From assembly GCA_902596605.1 (NCBI GenBank), contig CACJUU010000017.1, forward strand, positions 1 to 34,334: DNA of 34,334 nucleotides, given 5' to 3'. This document shows positions 8,307 to 17,729 of this stretch, one piece after another. The notes under the pieces were generated by a model that searched no databases, was not told where the DNA came from, and worked only from the letters and a program-made list of their open reading frames with translations. Position numbers and translations under genes: made by a program. Numbering within the stretch: the first letter of the stretch is position 1; every line of letters begins with the position of its first letter. This stretch comes from an uncultured Alphaproteobacteria bacterium (GTDB lineage: Bacteria; Pseudomonadota; Alphaproteobacteria; Rhodobacterales; Rhodobacteraceae).

Positions 8307-8784
8307 TTTTTTTCCTTGAATTACTGAGGTTATTCTTCATTTTAGTCAGCGCATTCTCTAATTGAATGATAGCAATTTTGGGGTCGGTGGTTTCTATTCT
8401 TTTTGTAGCACTGAAGTCATGCGTATTATCTAATTCTACCACGTTTTTATGCTTAATATCATGTAATCGTTCCAATTTTATCTCAACTATCACTTCTTTT
8501 GAATAAAAAGAGTTTATATTTTCAGTAATGTCTCGCAGCTGTAAAGATAATTCTGCCATATACGGACCTGTCATACCAAGGTAAAGAATATTTTTTTCAC
8601 CACCTCTGATAGTTTTCATTTTAATCGGATGAGCTTTTTTTGATATTTCTTCTCCAACAATTGTATCCCAAATGTTTAACAGGTTGGCATAGCTGATTAT
8701 GTTTATTTGACCCTGTCTTTTTACCAAGGGTTCAATTAAATTTCCAATGGATTTAAAATTTCTTTTATGATACTTCATAGTCAC
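8287..8784 (-). CDS. dciA: DUF721/DciA-like protein
   Basis: A 165-residue protein of the DUF721 family. The N-terminal two thirds show the pattern of DciA: helix with IGNLIEPLVKRQG, then LLNIWDTIVGEEISKKAHPIKM, then a strand region with LYLGMTGPYMAELSLQL. DciA proteins assist loading of the replicative helicase DnaB in most bacteria that lack DnaC. The C-terminal 50 residues are polar and poorly conserved in appearance. The GTG at 8784 has AGGAAA five bases upstream; an ATG at 8778 is an alternative. It is divergent from mutY and overlaps the DsbA-like gene downstream. The helicase role is inferred from the family. Confidence 0.8.
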   Translation of the reverse strand: MTMKYHKRNFKSIGNLIEPLVKRQGQINIISYANLLNIWDTIVGEEISKKAHPIKMKTIRGGEKNILYLGMTGPYMAELSLQLRDITENINSFYSKEVIVEIKLERLHDIKHKNVVELDNTHDFSATKRIETTDPKIAIIQLENALTKMKNNLSNSRKKNEIMED

Positions 8785-8800
8785 GTAATTTTCCTGCCAT

Positions 8801-8806
8801 TATAAT
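8801..8806 (+). promoter_or_regulatory. Perfect -10 box overlapping the annotated start of mutY
   Basis: TATAAT lies at 8801-8806, two bases before the first ATG of the mutY frame (8809). If it is the -10 element, transcription begins near 8813. The first ATG would then not be in the message, and the ATG at 8827 would be the true start. The -35 region is not clear. Confidence 0.4.
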
Positions 8807-8808
8807 TT

Positions 8809-11057
<2,249 letters not shown>

Positions 11058-11068
11058 TCACTTATTTT

Positions 11069-11659
11069 TCATAAACACAACATGTTGTATATAGGTTTAA
11101 AAGATCTTCTATGCTCAGTGTTAATACCCAACTTATAGATAGCGGCTCTATGTCCCTCCACTCCATATCCCACATTTCTTTCCCAGCCATAACCTGGAAA
11201 GCGTATATTTAATGATTTCATATGAAAGTCGCGTGACACTTTTGCAACAATGGAAGCAGCCGCTATGCTTGCTATTTTATTATCTCCTTTAATTATGCAG
11301 TAGGCTCCTGAAGCAGATCGATATGATTTCGGCAACTTGTTTCCATCAAAGTATAAACTATCTTTTGTCCTAGCAACTTTCTCAACGGCCTTTTGCATTG
11401 CATGTAAAGAACTGCTCAAAATATTAAAGCTATCAATCACCTTAGCTGAGGAGAAAGAAACCCCTACTGAAAAAGTTTCTAGTATCTCAAAGTACAGTTT
11501 AATTCTCTGACGGGGGCTTAAGGTTTTTGAGTCAGCTAGACCTCTAATATTGTGACTTTTATCAAACCTTACGGCAGCTGCCACAACCGGGCCGGACCAT
11601 GCGCCCCTGCCGACCTCATCTACTCCACAGTGAAATCCTAAATCTTTAAAATCTTTCAA
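11069..11659 (-). CDS. rnhB: Ribonuclease HII
   Basis: Cleaves RNA in RNA-DNA hybrids and removes misincorporated ribonucleotides. The 196-residue protein has the RNase HII signature CGVDEVGRGAWSGPVVAA with active-site Asp14 and Glu15, then SLYFDGNKLP and the conserved SIVAKVSRD. It begins with TTG: an in-frame stop (TAA) stands directly before this codon, and GGAGG (11674-11670) lies ten bases upstream, so no other start is possible upstream. ccrM follows 83 bases downstream on the same strand, a common alphaproteobacterial pairing. Confidence 0.95.
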   Translation of the reverse strand: MKDFKDLGFHCGVDEVGRGAWSGPVVAAAVRFDKSHNIRGLADSKTLSPRQRIKLYFEILETFSVGVSFSSAKVIDSFNILSSSLHAMQKAVEKVARTKDSLYFDGNKLPKSYRSASGAYCIIKGDNKIASIAAASIVAKVSRDFHMKSLNIRFPGYGWERNVGYGVEGHRAAIYKLGINTEHRRSFKPIYNMLCL

Positions 11660-11687
11660 TTAGATTAAACCTCCAAACACGCATTTT

Positions 11688-11717
11688 TATAATTGAGGGT
11701 TAATTTTTACATGTCAA
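11688..11717 (-). promoter_or_regulatory. Candidate rnhB promoter
   Basis: A perfect -35 hexamer TTGACA is read on the minus strand at 11717-11712. An AT-rich -10 region (ATTATA, 11693-11688, after 18 bases) follows. A message would start near 11681 and carry the GGAGG ribosome site. The intergenic stretch 11660-11811 holds nothing else I recognise. Confidence 0.4.
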
Positions 11718-11811
11718 TAAGGTCATTTACCTGTAATTTAGTCTACAATAATTTAAATAATCTAAAATTGGTTCGTTAATACTAAATCATGGGTAAAAAT
11801 GGTAAGCGTAT

Positions 11812-12084
11812 ATGAAAGTTTGGATAATAGTTTCAGTAATGTTTCTGATCGAGAATTCTCAGGTGAAAATTGCCGAAACGGTCAATGATAGCTCTCGATT
11901 TTTTAATACAGAAGAACAGTGCCTCAATTCCCTGGAAAATAAAATGCTTGATGGAGACAAAATGGTTGAGTTCTTTGGTGGAGCATTTGTAACGAGCGGC
12001 ACGGTTTTTCAAAAGATCAAGCAATGTATGGCAATGGAGCTAGAAGAAAAACAATTAAAGCGACTTTTAAGAGAAATAAAGTAG
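11812..12084 (+). CDS. Small protein of unknown function, probably exported
   Basis: A 90-residue frame not recognised as a known family. It starts with a short positive and hydrophobic stretch (MKVWIIVSVMFLI) that may be a signal or anchor, followed by a polar, partly helical body with two cysteines (EEQCLNSLENK and IKQCMAMELEEK), which could form a disulfide in the periplasm. A lysine-rich end follows (KQLKRLLREIK). There is no strong ribosome site before the ATG. It stops five bases before the converging membrane-protein gene. The composition looks protein-like and nothing overlaps it on the other strand except a shorter shadow, so I think it is real but cannot assign a job. Confidence 0.55.
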   Translation: MKVWIIVSVMFLIENSQVKIAETVNDSSRFFNTEEQCLNSLENKMLDGDKMVEFFGGAFVTSGTVFQKIKQCMAMELEEKQLKRLLREIK

Positions 12085-12089
12085 TCTAT

Positions 12090-12332
12090 TCATATTCCTA
12101 CAAAATTCAGATTTTTCGTAAGATAAAATACTACCACAAAAAAAATAATTGCCGCTATACCAAAAAAATAAATTTTATTTTTTAACCTTGACGAGCGTTT
12201 CCTCATTTCATCAGAACTCTTTCCAAAAAATTGGCTAAAAGTTTCTTGCAGCTTCCTTACATCTTCATTTTTTATTGTTTGCATGTCAGCTTTAAAATCC
12301 TTAGTTCTTTCTGATTTATTTTTTTTTACCAA
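12090..12332 (-). CDS. Small single-pass membrane protein of unknown function
   Basis: An 80-residue protein. Residues 1-53 are charged and probably helical (KSERTKDFKADMQTIK, VRKLQETFSQFFGKSS, MRKRSSRLKNK). A single membrane helix follows at about 54-70 (IYFFGIAAIIFFVVVFYL), with a short tail outside. The many positive residues before the helix predict a cytoplasmic N-terminus. It begins with TTG; an in-frame TAA lies two codons upstream, so this is the earliest start, and an internal ATG (MQTIKNED) is the alternative. A 17-base palindrome (12363-12379) stands 30 bases upstream. Family unknown. Confidence 0.55.
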   Translation of the reverse strand: MVKKNKSERTKDFKADMQTIKNEDVRKLQETFSQFFGKSSDEMRKRSSRLKNKIYFFGIAAIIFFVVVFYLTKNLNFVGI

Positions 12333-12362
12333 AACTTACCACTCTTCAGAATATCTCAACCG

Positions 12363-12379
12363 TTTTTAGTGACTAAAAA
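12363..12379. repeat. Operator-like 17-base palindrome
   Basis: TTTTTAGT-G-ACTAAAAA is a perfect inverted repeat with eight-base arms around a single centre base. It lies between the divergent starts of the small membrane-protein gene (12332, minus) and the zinc-ribbon gene (12463, plus). The size and symmetry suit a dimeric repressor site; there is no T run to suggest a terminator for a gene reading toward it. Confidence 0.45.
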
Positions 12380-12462
12380 TAGAAGAGAGTATACCTTGTT
12401 AAAAATGATTTCTATTCAGATAGCATGATAATGCAATCGTTAATAAAGTAAAAGAGGTAACA

Positions 12463-12612
12463 ATGAAATTGACTAAAGAAACTATATGGCATTTTACTTG
12501 TGATTTTTGCAAACTCTGGTGGTCGTTTGCGTCAAGTGATGAGTTTCAACCAAAGAAAAAAATATTCTGCCCTCATTGTGGTAAAAAAAACAAAATTGAC
12601 GATGACGCATAG
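12463..12612 (+). CDS. Small zinc-ribbon protein (49 residues)
   Basis: A complete short gene with ATG at 12463, ribosome site AAGAGGT about seven bases upstream, and TAG at 12610-12612. The product starts MKLTKETIWHFTCDFCKLWW. It has two CxxC knuckles, Cys13/Cys16 and Cys36/Cys39 (FCPHCGKKN), spaced as in a zinc ribbon, and an aromatic patch WHFTC..C..WW. Similar short WHFTC-type zinc-ribbon proteins occur in marine bacteria without a known function. The motif order and strong ribosome site make it convincing in spite of its length. It could bind nucleic acid or a protein partner; no function is claimed. The flanking 12613-12725 holds no gene. Confidence 0.8.
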   Translation: MKLTKETIWHFTCDFCKLWWSFASSDEFQPKKKIFCPHCGKKNKIDDDA

Positions 12613-12725
12613 TGTAGAGTTACATTTAGAAATATTTAACTAAAATGCACGCAATTTTTAACCGATATCACTCGGGTATATAAGTTCGGTTTCTACCTAT
12701 ATTCTTAACAAATTTAAACATGTTA

Positions 12726-12753
12726 TTCACATTATTTATGAATTGACTATAAT
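12726..12753 (+). promoter_or_regulatory. Promoter of the tRNA-Arg gene
   Basis: TTCACA (12726-12731) and a perfect TATAAT (12748-12753) are 16 bases apart. The predicted start is near 12760, only a few bases before the mature tRNA begins at 12764, as is usual for a single tRNA gene. Confidence 0.7.
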
Positions 12754-12763
12754 TTAGCTTAAA

Positions 12764-12838
12764 GGACCCGTAGTTAAACGGATATAACAAATCCCTCCTA
12801 AGGATTAGTTCTAGGTTCGATTCCTAGCGGGTTCGCCA
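12764..12838 (+). tRNA. tRNA-Arg (anticodon CCT), CCA encoded
   Basis: The sequence folds into a complete cloverleaf. The acceptor stem is GGACCCG with CGGGTTC (one G-T pair), the D stem GTTA/TAAC, the anticodon stem AATCC/GGATT with loop CTCCTAA and anticodon CCT, which reads AGG, and the T arm is CTAGG-TTCGATT-CCTAG. The discriminator G (12835) is followed by an encoded CCA (12836-12838). The gene ends two bases before the stop of the converging ubiB. I see no duplicated 3' end nearby, so no sign of use as an integration site inside the window. Confidence 0.96.
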
Positions 12839-12840
12839 AT

Positions 12841-14280
12841 TCAATTTTTGTCATCATTTTTATATTGTCTAATGAAGTCCTCTAAGAGCTTTGGGAGTTG
12901 AGGACCGAACTTACGCAGTACTTGCGCTATCTTTAAAAAATCTTTCAAAATAGCTTTTGGTCCTAACGTAGCAGCTATATATTTTTCAACAACAGGTCGG
13001 GCTGTTTCCCACATATTTATATTAGGATCTAAGCTTCTGGAAACACCTTCAACTACGACCATTGTCCTCTGCAATAGTAATAACTCCGTTCGAGTTTCCA
13101 TTCCAAATTGCTCAGTTACTTCAAATAATCTAGATAGTAATCTAGCCATCGATATGTCCGAGGCCTCCATGCCAAATATTGGCTCACCCACTGATCTAAG
13201 AGCTTGGGAAAATTCTTGCACATTTTGACTTTCTGGAACATACCCAGCCTCAAAATGTACTTCAGCTACTCTTAAATAATCACGCCTTAAGAATCCTATA
13301 AGGATTTCTGCATAAGTCTTTCTGGTATACTCGTCTATTCTTCCCATTATGCCGAAATCCATCACTATAAGAGTACCATCACTTCTACATTTCAGATTAC
13401 CTTGGTGCATATCGCCATGAAAAAAACCATCCCGTAAAGCTTGTGTCAAAAAAGTCTTGATAATTCTTTTTGCAAAGCTTTCAATATCTACTCCACTCTT
13501 CTTTATTCTCTCTATATCTCCAACCGACATTCCATCTACCCACTCCGTTGTTACAACTCGTCTACCAGAAAGAGACCAAATGACTTTAGGAACATAAAAA
13601 TTACGATCACTTTTTGTGTTTTCTGCAAATTCAGCTGCAGCTGATATCTCCATTCTTAAATCTAGCTCCTCACGCACCAGTCTTTCAAAATGGTTGATAA
13701 CTTCTGTGGGCTTAAGTCGCCTGAAGCTCGGTATAATAGTCTCAATGAATTTTGCTAAAAATAATAAAGCAGCTAAGTCTTTAAGAAAAACCTTTTCTAC
13801 ATCAGGTCTTAATATTTTCACTGCTACCAATTCCTTTGTTTCCTTAACAGTTGCTTTATGAACCTGAGCAATTGATGCAGCGGCAACCGCATCTGAGAAA
13901 GAAGAAAAAATACTCTCAACGGGACTTCCAAGTTCCTCATTTACGATTTTTTTTGCCTCTGTGGTTGGAAAAGGGTCTAAAGAATCTTGTAGAACCTTAA
14001 GCTCATTAGCCAAGTCAGCTCCCACTATGTCAGGCCTCGTAGATAGCAATTGCCCAAACTTAATATATGCAGGCCCCAATGCAATAAGCGCTCTAACAAT
14101 TGGAGATTTCTTGTAGGGCCCTTTAATACCAAAAACAATTAAAGGTTTCCCCATGAATAAGATACCGAATTTTATCAGCTTTGAAACTTTGGTAATTTTC
14201 AAGACCTGTTCAACAGCACCGGTTCTAAAAAAAGTTCCAACCACCCTAACTAATCTAAAGGGGTTATGAAACCATTTCAT
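12841..14280 (-). CDS. ubiB: UbiB-family atypical kinase for ubiquinone biosynthesis
   Basis: A protein of the ABC1/ADCK/UbiB family, needed for ubiquinone synthesis, probably as an ATPase acting on lipid intermediates or the Ubi complex. The family motifs are all visible: KFGQ (residues 74-77), the alanine-rich nucleotide loop AAASIAQVHKA, Lys in VAVKILRP, the catalytic HGDMHQGN, and the metal-binding DFG in VMDFGIMG. The length is 479 residues. E. coli UbiB is about 546 and ends in two membrane helices; here the C-terminus is polar (FIRQYKNDDKN) and no such helices are seen. The ATG overlaps the ubiE stop by one base (TGATG), so the two are coupled. Confidence 0.95.
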   Translation of the reverse strand: MKWFHNPFRLVRVVGTFFRTGAVEQVLKITKVSKLIKFGILFMGKPLIVFGIKGPYKKSPIVRALIALGPAYIKFGQLLSTRPDIVGADLANELKVLQDSLDPFPTTEAKKIVNEELGSPVESIFSSFSDAVAAASIAQVHKATVKETKELVAVKILRPDVEKVFLKDLAALLFLAKFIETIIPSFRRLKPTEVINHFERLVREELDLRMEISAAAEFAENTKSDRNFYVPKVIWSLSGRRVVTTEWVDGMSVGDIERIKKSGVDIESFAKRIIKTFLTQALRDGFFHGDMHQGNLKCRSDGTLIVMDFGIMGRIDEYTRKTYAEILIGFLRRDYLRVAEVHFEAGYVPESQNVQEFSQALRSVGEPIFGMEASDISMARLLSRLFEVTEQFGMETRTELLLLQRTMVVVEGVSRSLDPNINMWETARPVVEKYIAATLGPKAILKDFLKIAQVLRKFGPQLPKLLEDFIRQYKNDDKN

Positions 14281-15014
14281 CAGATCTTCCAGCCGCTGTG
14301 CATCGCAACTACTCCTTGAGTTAAGTTCCTGTATTTAACCTGTCTGAAGCCAGTTTCAGCAACTAGATTTGCAAGTGTTTCTTGAGAGGGGAATTTTCTT
14401 ATACTCTCAATTAAGTATTGATAGCTTTCAGCGTCATTAGCTATCAACTTCCCAAGCCTGGGAACTAAATTAAATGAGAACGCATCATAAATCTTGTTTA
14501 AGGTCTCATTTTCAATTTTACTAAATTCGAGGATCATAATTCTTCCTCCAGGCTTTAAAACTCTAAAGGCTTCGGATAAACACTTTTTTAAGTCCAATAC
14601 ATTTCTTATTCCAAAGGAAATTGTATAATAATCAAAAACCTCATTCTCAAAAGGTAATTTCATAGCATCACCACACACCCATTCTAAGTCTTTATCTATT
14701 TGCCCAACATTCGATCTTTTTCTTCCCTCCTTGAGCATATTTTCGTTTCTATCTAATATTGTCACCCTTGCTTTATTCTTTGTTTTCTTAATAAATCGAA
14801 AAGCAATATCCCCAGTTCCGCCTGCGACGTCGAGAAGGTGTGTATTTTTTCTTGGCGCAAGCCAATCGATAAAACTATCTTTCCATAATCGATGCAAACC
14901 CGCACTCATCAGATCGTTCATTAGATCATATTTATAAGCAACACTATCAAAAACCTCATTTACTAACTTGGGCTTTTCTTTTTTACTAACTTTTTTGAAA
15001 CCAAAATTTTCCAT
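14280..15014 (-). CDS. ubiE: Ubiquinone/menaquinone C-methyltransferase
   Basis: SAM-dependent C-methylation of the benzoquinol ring in ubiquinone synthesis. The 244 residues show the family N-terminus VNEVFDSVAYKYDLMNDLMS, SAM motif I LLDVAGGTGDIAF, the conserved YYTISFGIRNV, VLKPGGRIMILEFSK, and the C-terminal LTQGVVAMHSGWK. The gene sits directly upstream of ubiB, a very common alphaproteobacterial pair. rsmD ends 31 bases upstream on the same strand, so the ubi genes may be read from the rsmD/ferredoxin-reductase transcript. Confidence 0.97.
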   Translation of the reverse strand: MENFGFKKVSKKEKPKLVNEVFDSVAYKYDLMNDLMSAGLHRLWKDSFIDWLAPRKNTHLLDVAGGTGDIAFRFIKKTKNKARVTILDRNENMLKEGRKRSNVGQIDKDLEWVCGDAMKLPFENEVFDYYTISFGIRNVLDLKKCLSEAFRVLKPGGRIMILEFSKIENETLNKIYDAFSFNLVPRLGKLIANDAESYQYLIESIRKFPSQETLANLVAETGFRQVKYRNLTQGVVAMHSGWKI

Positions 15015-15045
15015 TTTTTACTTTTCTAACAATATACAAGCAGCT

Positions 15046-15633
15046 TCACTCATTGAAACCTTTAAAGAAGTTCAAATATGTTTTTCCAATCTTTTTGCTT
15101 CTTAAGAGTTCAAGTCCATCCATTTTTTCTAATTCTTTATTGCACTCATATATAATTAACGAATTAATCTTTGTCACTCTTAACTCTTTTAACCTCATAA
15201 AAACTTTGCTAGCTTTTATCAGCTCATATGGTGGATCTAAAAAAGCAACATCAAACTTATTACTAGTTGATAAATTTTTACTAAAAAAATCTCGGTTAAT
15301 TACGTCCACGCAATTTACATGGTCATTCTCATGGAGCTTAAATTTAAAAAGATTTTTAGTTATGCATTCACAAGCTTCACCATCTTTATCTAAAAAAGTA
15401 ACGATTGAGGATCCTCTTGATATAGCCTCAATACCAATAGCGCCCGATCCAGAAAAGCAGTCAAAAAACGAAATCTGTGAAAAATCAATATTGAAACCGT
15501 ACTCCAAAATGTTGAATAATGTTTCTTTAACCCTATCTGAAGTCGGTCGAGTAATGAAGCTCTCAGACCCTTTAAATTTTTTGTCATTTGTTAGGATCTT
15601 TAAGCCTTTTAGTTTTCCACTGAGAACCCTCAT
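15046..15633 (-). CDS. rsmD: 16S rRNA (guanine966-N2)-methyltransferase RsmD
   Basis: Methylates G966 of 16S rRNA. The 195-residue protein has the family start MRVLSGKLKGLKI, then TRPTSDRVKETLFNIL, SAM motif FDCFSGSGAIGIEAISRG, and the catalytic DPPYEL, all in the order expected. The ATG overlaps the stop of the upstream ferredoxin-reductase gene by four bases (ATGA), showing that the two share a transcript. A 194-residue open frame on the other strand is a shadow. Confidence 0.96.
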   Translation of the reverse strand: MRVLSGKLKGLKILTNDKKFKGSESFITRPTSDRVKETLFNILEYGFNIDFSQISFFDCFSGSGAIGIEAISRGSSIVTFLDKDGEACECITKNLFKFKLHENDHVNCVDVINRDFFSKNLSTSNKFDVAFLDPPYELIKASKVFMRLKELRVTKINSLIIYECNKELEKMDGLELLRSKKIGKTYLNFFKGFNE

Positions 15634-16850
15634 TTGAGATTTAGAGCGTTTTTAATATCAAAGTTAATGTCACGCAGAATTTCCTTTTTTGGAGATTTTT
15701 TTTCTTCAATCAAACGTTTACCAATCATATAGCTATATGGGTCATTAAAAGAGTCAACTGCCAGTAAAATCTCGTTTCTATAATACCAAAATGATACTTT
15801 ATTATTTACTTTTCTTTCTACAATGTCAGTAAAACCGTCACAAAGACCCGCTATTTGCAACTTTTGATCAAACTGCTCGGTCCAAAACCATGGCTTTGCA
15901 CGGAAGTTGGTTTTTTTACCAGCAATGTTTGATGCAACCGTTTGACCTTGATCGATGGCATTTCCAACTGATTCAAGTCGCAAAAACTCTCCATTATGAT
16001 CGAATGAAGCGCAGTCTCCTGCTGCATATATTGAGGGGTCACTTGTCTCTAGTCTTTCATTAACTTTAATACCGTTTTCAATCTGCAATTTTGCATCTCT
16101 TGCAAGATCAACTTCTGGGTATCCACCAGTGGCAGCTAGCAAAATATCCACATCAATCAGTCTTCCAGAAACTAGTTCAACATTTGTAACTTCACTTTCA
16201 GTATTATTTATTTTTTTAACAAAATCATTTTCAATAATTTTAACTCCTTTCATTGAGAAGATCTTCCTAAAATAAGCTGCTGTCGGTTCTCCAGCCACTC
16301 TTTTGAGTATTCTATCAGCACCTTCGACAACTGTTGTATTCATGCCAAATGACGAACAAATCGACGCAACTTCCAAACCCAAGTAGCCGCCTCCAATTAT
16401 CAAAATCTTTTTTCCTGTTTGTAGCTGATTTTTTAAGTTTTTAGCATCATGCAAATTTCGCAAATAATAAGCGTTTGAATAATTATCACAATCGCTTAGA
16501 GGAGCCTTTTTAGCTTTGCTACCAATCGCGATAACTAATTTTGTGTAATCAATTTTTTCTCCGCTTTGCAAATGAACTTTTTTATTATCTCTATTAATTT
16601 TTGTAGCCTTCTTCGAAAGAAGAACCTGAATATTATTGGTTTTGTAATAGTCAACTTTTTTCAGTAGAAGGCGTTCTTCGAGAAATTGTCCGGTTAGAAA
16701 CTTCTTTGACAATGGTGGTCTTTGATAGGGATAATAACTTTCTTCACATATCATACAAATATCACCTTTGAAACCAAGAGACCTTAATTGGCTTGCACAA
16801 GATAAAGAGGCCTGACCGCCACCTATAATTACTATTTTCTCTATCATCAT
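15630..16850 (-). CDS. FAD-dependent ferredoxin/rubredoxin reductase-type oxidoreductase
   Basis: A 406-residue flavoprotein of the pyridine nucleotide-disulfide oxidoreductase class, closest in layout to the ferredoxin reductases that serve cytochrome P450 or dioxygenase systems. The FAD site IVIIGGGQASLSCA is near residues 6-19. The NAD(P)H site ILIIGGGYLGLEVAS lies near 150. The second FAD motif is SIYAAGDCASF, and a C-terminal reductase domain has WFWTEQFDQKLQIAG. It lacks a redox-active CxxC. No ferredoxin, P450 or oxygenase gene is adjacent, so the electron acceptor is unknown. The gene overlaps rsmD by four bases. Two successive ATG codons start the frame and no clear ribosome site is seen. 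Confidence 0.88.
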   Translation of the reverse strand: MMIEKIVIIGGGQASLSCASQLRSLGFKGDICMICEESYYPYQRPPLSKKFLTGQFLEERLLLKKVDYYKTNNIQVLLSKKATKINRDNKKVHLQSGEKIDYTKLVIAIGSKAKKAPLSDCDNYSNAYYLRNLHDAKNLKNQLQTGKKILIIGGGYLGLEVASICSSFGMNTTVVEGADRILKRVAGEPTAAYFRKIFSMKGVKIIENDFVKKINNTESEVTNVELVSGRLIDVDILLAATGGYPEVDLARDAKLQIENGIKVNERLETSDPSIYAAGDCASFDHNGEFLRLESVGNAIDQGQTVASNIAGKKTNFRAKPWFWTEQFDQKLQIAGLCDGFTDIVERKVNNKVSFWYYRNEILLAVDSFNDPYSYMIGKRLIEEKKSPKKEILRDINFDIKNALNLK

Positions 16851-16944
16851 AAATTTGTAAGAAAGTTCTTCAAAAAAATCAATTAACGTTGTATTAAACC
16901 CTAGAATATCATGAGTACCAATTTACATTCACTAGAGGCCTTTT

Positions 16945-17439
16945 ATGAAATACTCTGTAGGAGACGAATTTCCAGAAGTTATATTTAACTGGATGGATGA
17001 AAAAAATGAAGTCAAGAAAGCTGGAACTAATGAGCTTTTTGACAACAAAAACATTATACTTATCGGGATGCCCGGTGCATTTTCACCTACTTGCTCAATG
17101 ATGCACCTACCTAGTTTCATTAAAAGTGCTAAAAAATTTAAAGACTTGGGAATTGATGAAATTTTTTGCGTTTTAGTAAATGATGTTTACGTTGCAAAGG
17201 TTTGGGGCGAATCAACTGGTGCAACAAAAGCTGGGATAAAAATTATCACCGATCCATTATCCATTCTTGCAGAAACATTAGACTTTGAATTTACAGTTAA
17301 GGGTACAGGATTATTACGAAGGCTTCAGAGATTTACCGCTTTAATAAAAGATAAAAAGATCGAAAGGCTCTACTTTGAAAAAGAACGCGGGGTTTGTGAT
17401 ATGACTTCAGCACAAACTATTTTGCGAGATATAACTTAA
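16945..17439 (+). CDS. Peroxiredoxin, Prx5-like
   Basis: A 164-residue thiol peroxidase of the Prx5 subfamily that reduces hydroperoxides. The active-site motif PGAFSPTCS places the peroxidatic Cys at residue 50. A Cys at 151 (GVCDMTSAQTIL) sits where Prx5 enzymes can hold a resolving Cys. The segment LVNDVYVAKVWGE matches the family. The ATG follows AGAGG at suitable distance. There is no fused glutaredoxin domain. The gene is divergent from the flavoprotein gene, which raises the possibility of shared redox regulation, and it overlaps phhB by four bases in convergent orientation. Confidence 0.93.
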   Translation: MKYSVGDEFPEVIFNWMDEKNEVKKAGTNELFDNKNIILIGMPGAFSPTCSMMHLPSFIKSAKKFKDLGIDEIFCVLVNDVYVAKVWGESTGATKAGIKIITDPLSILAETLDFEFTVKGTGLLRRLQRFTALIKDKKIERLYFEKERGVCDMTSAQTILRDIT

Positions 17440-17729
17440 GTTTCCATCTCCACCTTATTCGCAAAATTAAGATCTAGCTCTGTTAACCCACCTGCTTCAT
17501 GTGTTGAAAGGGATATATCGACCGTTTTAAACACATTAGTCCAGTTTGGATGGTGGTTAATCTCCTCCGCTATAAATGCGATCCGACACATCCATGAAAA
17601 TGCCTCCTTGAAGTTTTTAAAAACAAAGGTTTTTTGGATGTAGATTTTATCCTCCGAAAAACTCCATCCTTTTGAAAGCAAATGTTCAAACCTTTCATCT
17701 ATCTCTTTATCACTAAGTTTTCTTGGCAT
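17436..17729 (-). CDS. phhB: 4a-hydroxytetrahydrobiopterin dehydratase (pterin carbinolamine dehydratase)
   Basis: A 97-residue protein with the family signature EINHHPNWTNVFKTVDISL and THEAGGLTELD. The enzyme dehydrates 4a-hydroxy-tetrahydropterin and is best known for recycling the cofactor of phenylalanine hydroxylase. No such hydroxylase is in the window. Standalone copies are common in alphaproteobacteria and may serve other pterin functions, including molybdenum-cofactor enzymes. Its first 17 bases overlap the end of the acyltransferase gene, so the two are translated from one message. Confidence 0.94.
   Translation of the reverse strand: MPRKLSDKEIDERFEHLLSKGWSFSEDKIYIQKTFVFKNFKEAFSWMCRIAFIAEEINHHPNWTNVFKTVDISLSTHEAGGLTELDLNFANKVEMET

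Noticed and set aside
12764-12838. tRNA gene as an attachment site for an integrated element
   Set aside because: No integrase and no repeat of the tRNA 3' end was seen nearby; ubiB begins right after it.
15053-15637. 194-codon open frame opposite rsmD
   Set aside because: rsmD on the other strand has all family motifs and an ATGA overlap with its neighbour; the antisense frame has no recognisable domain.
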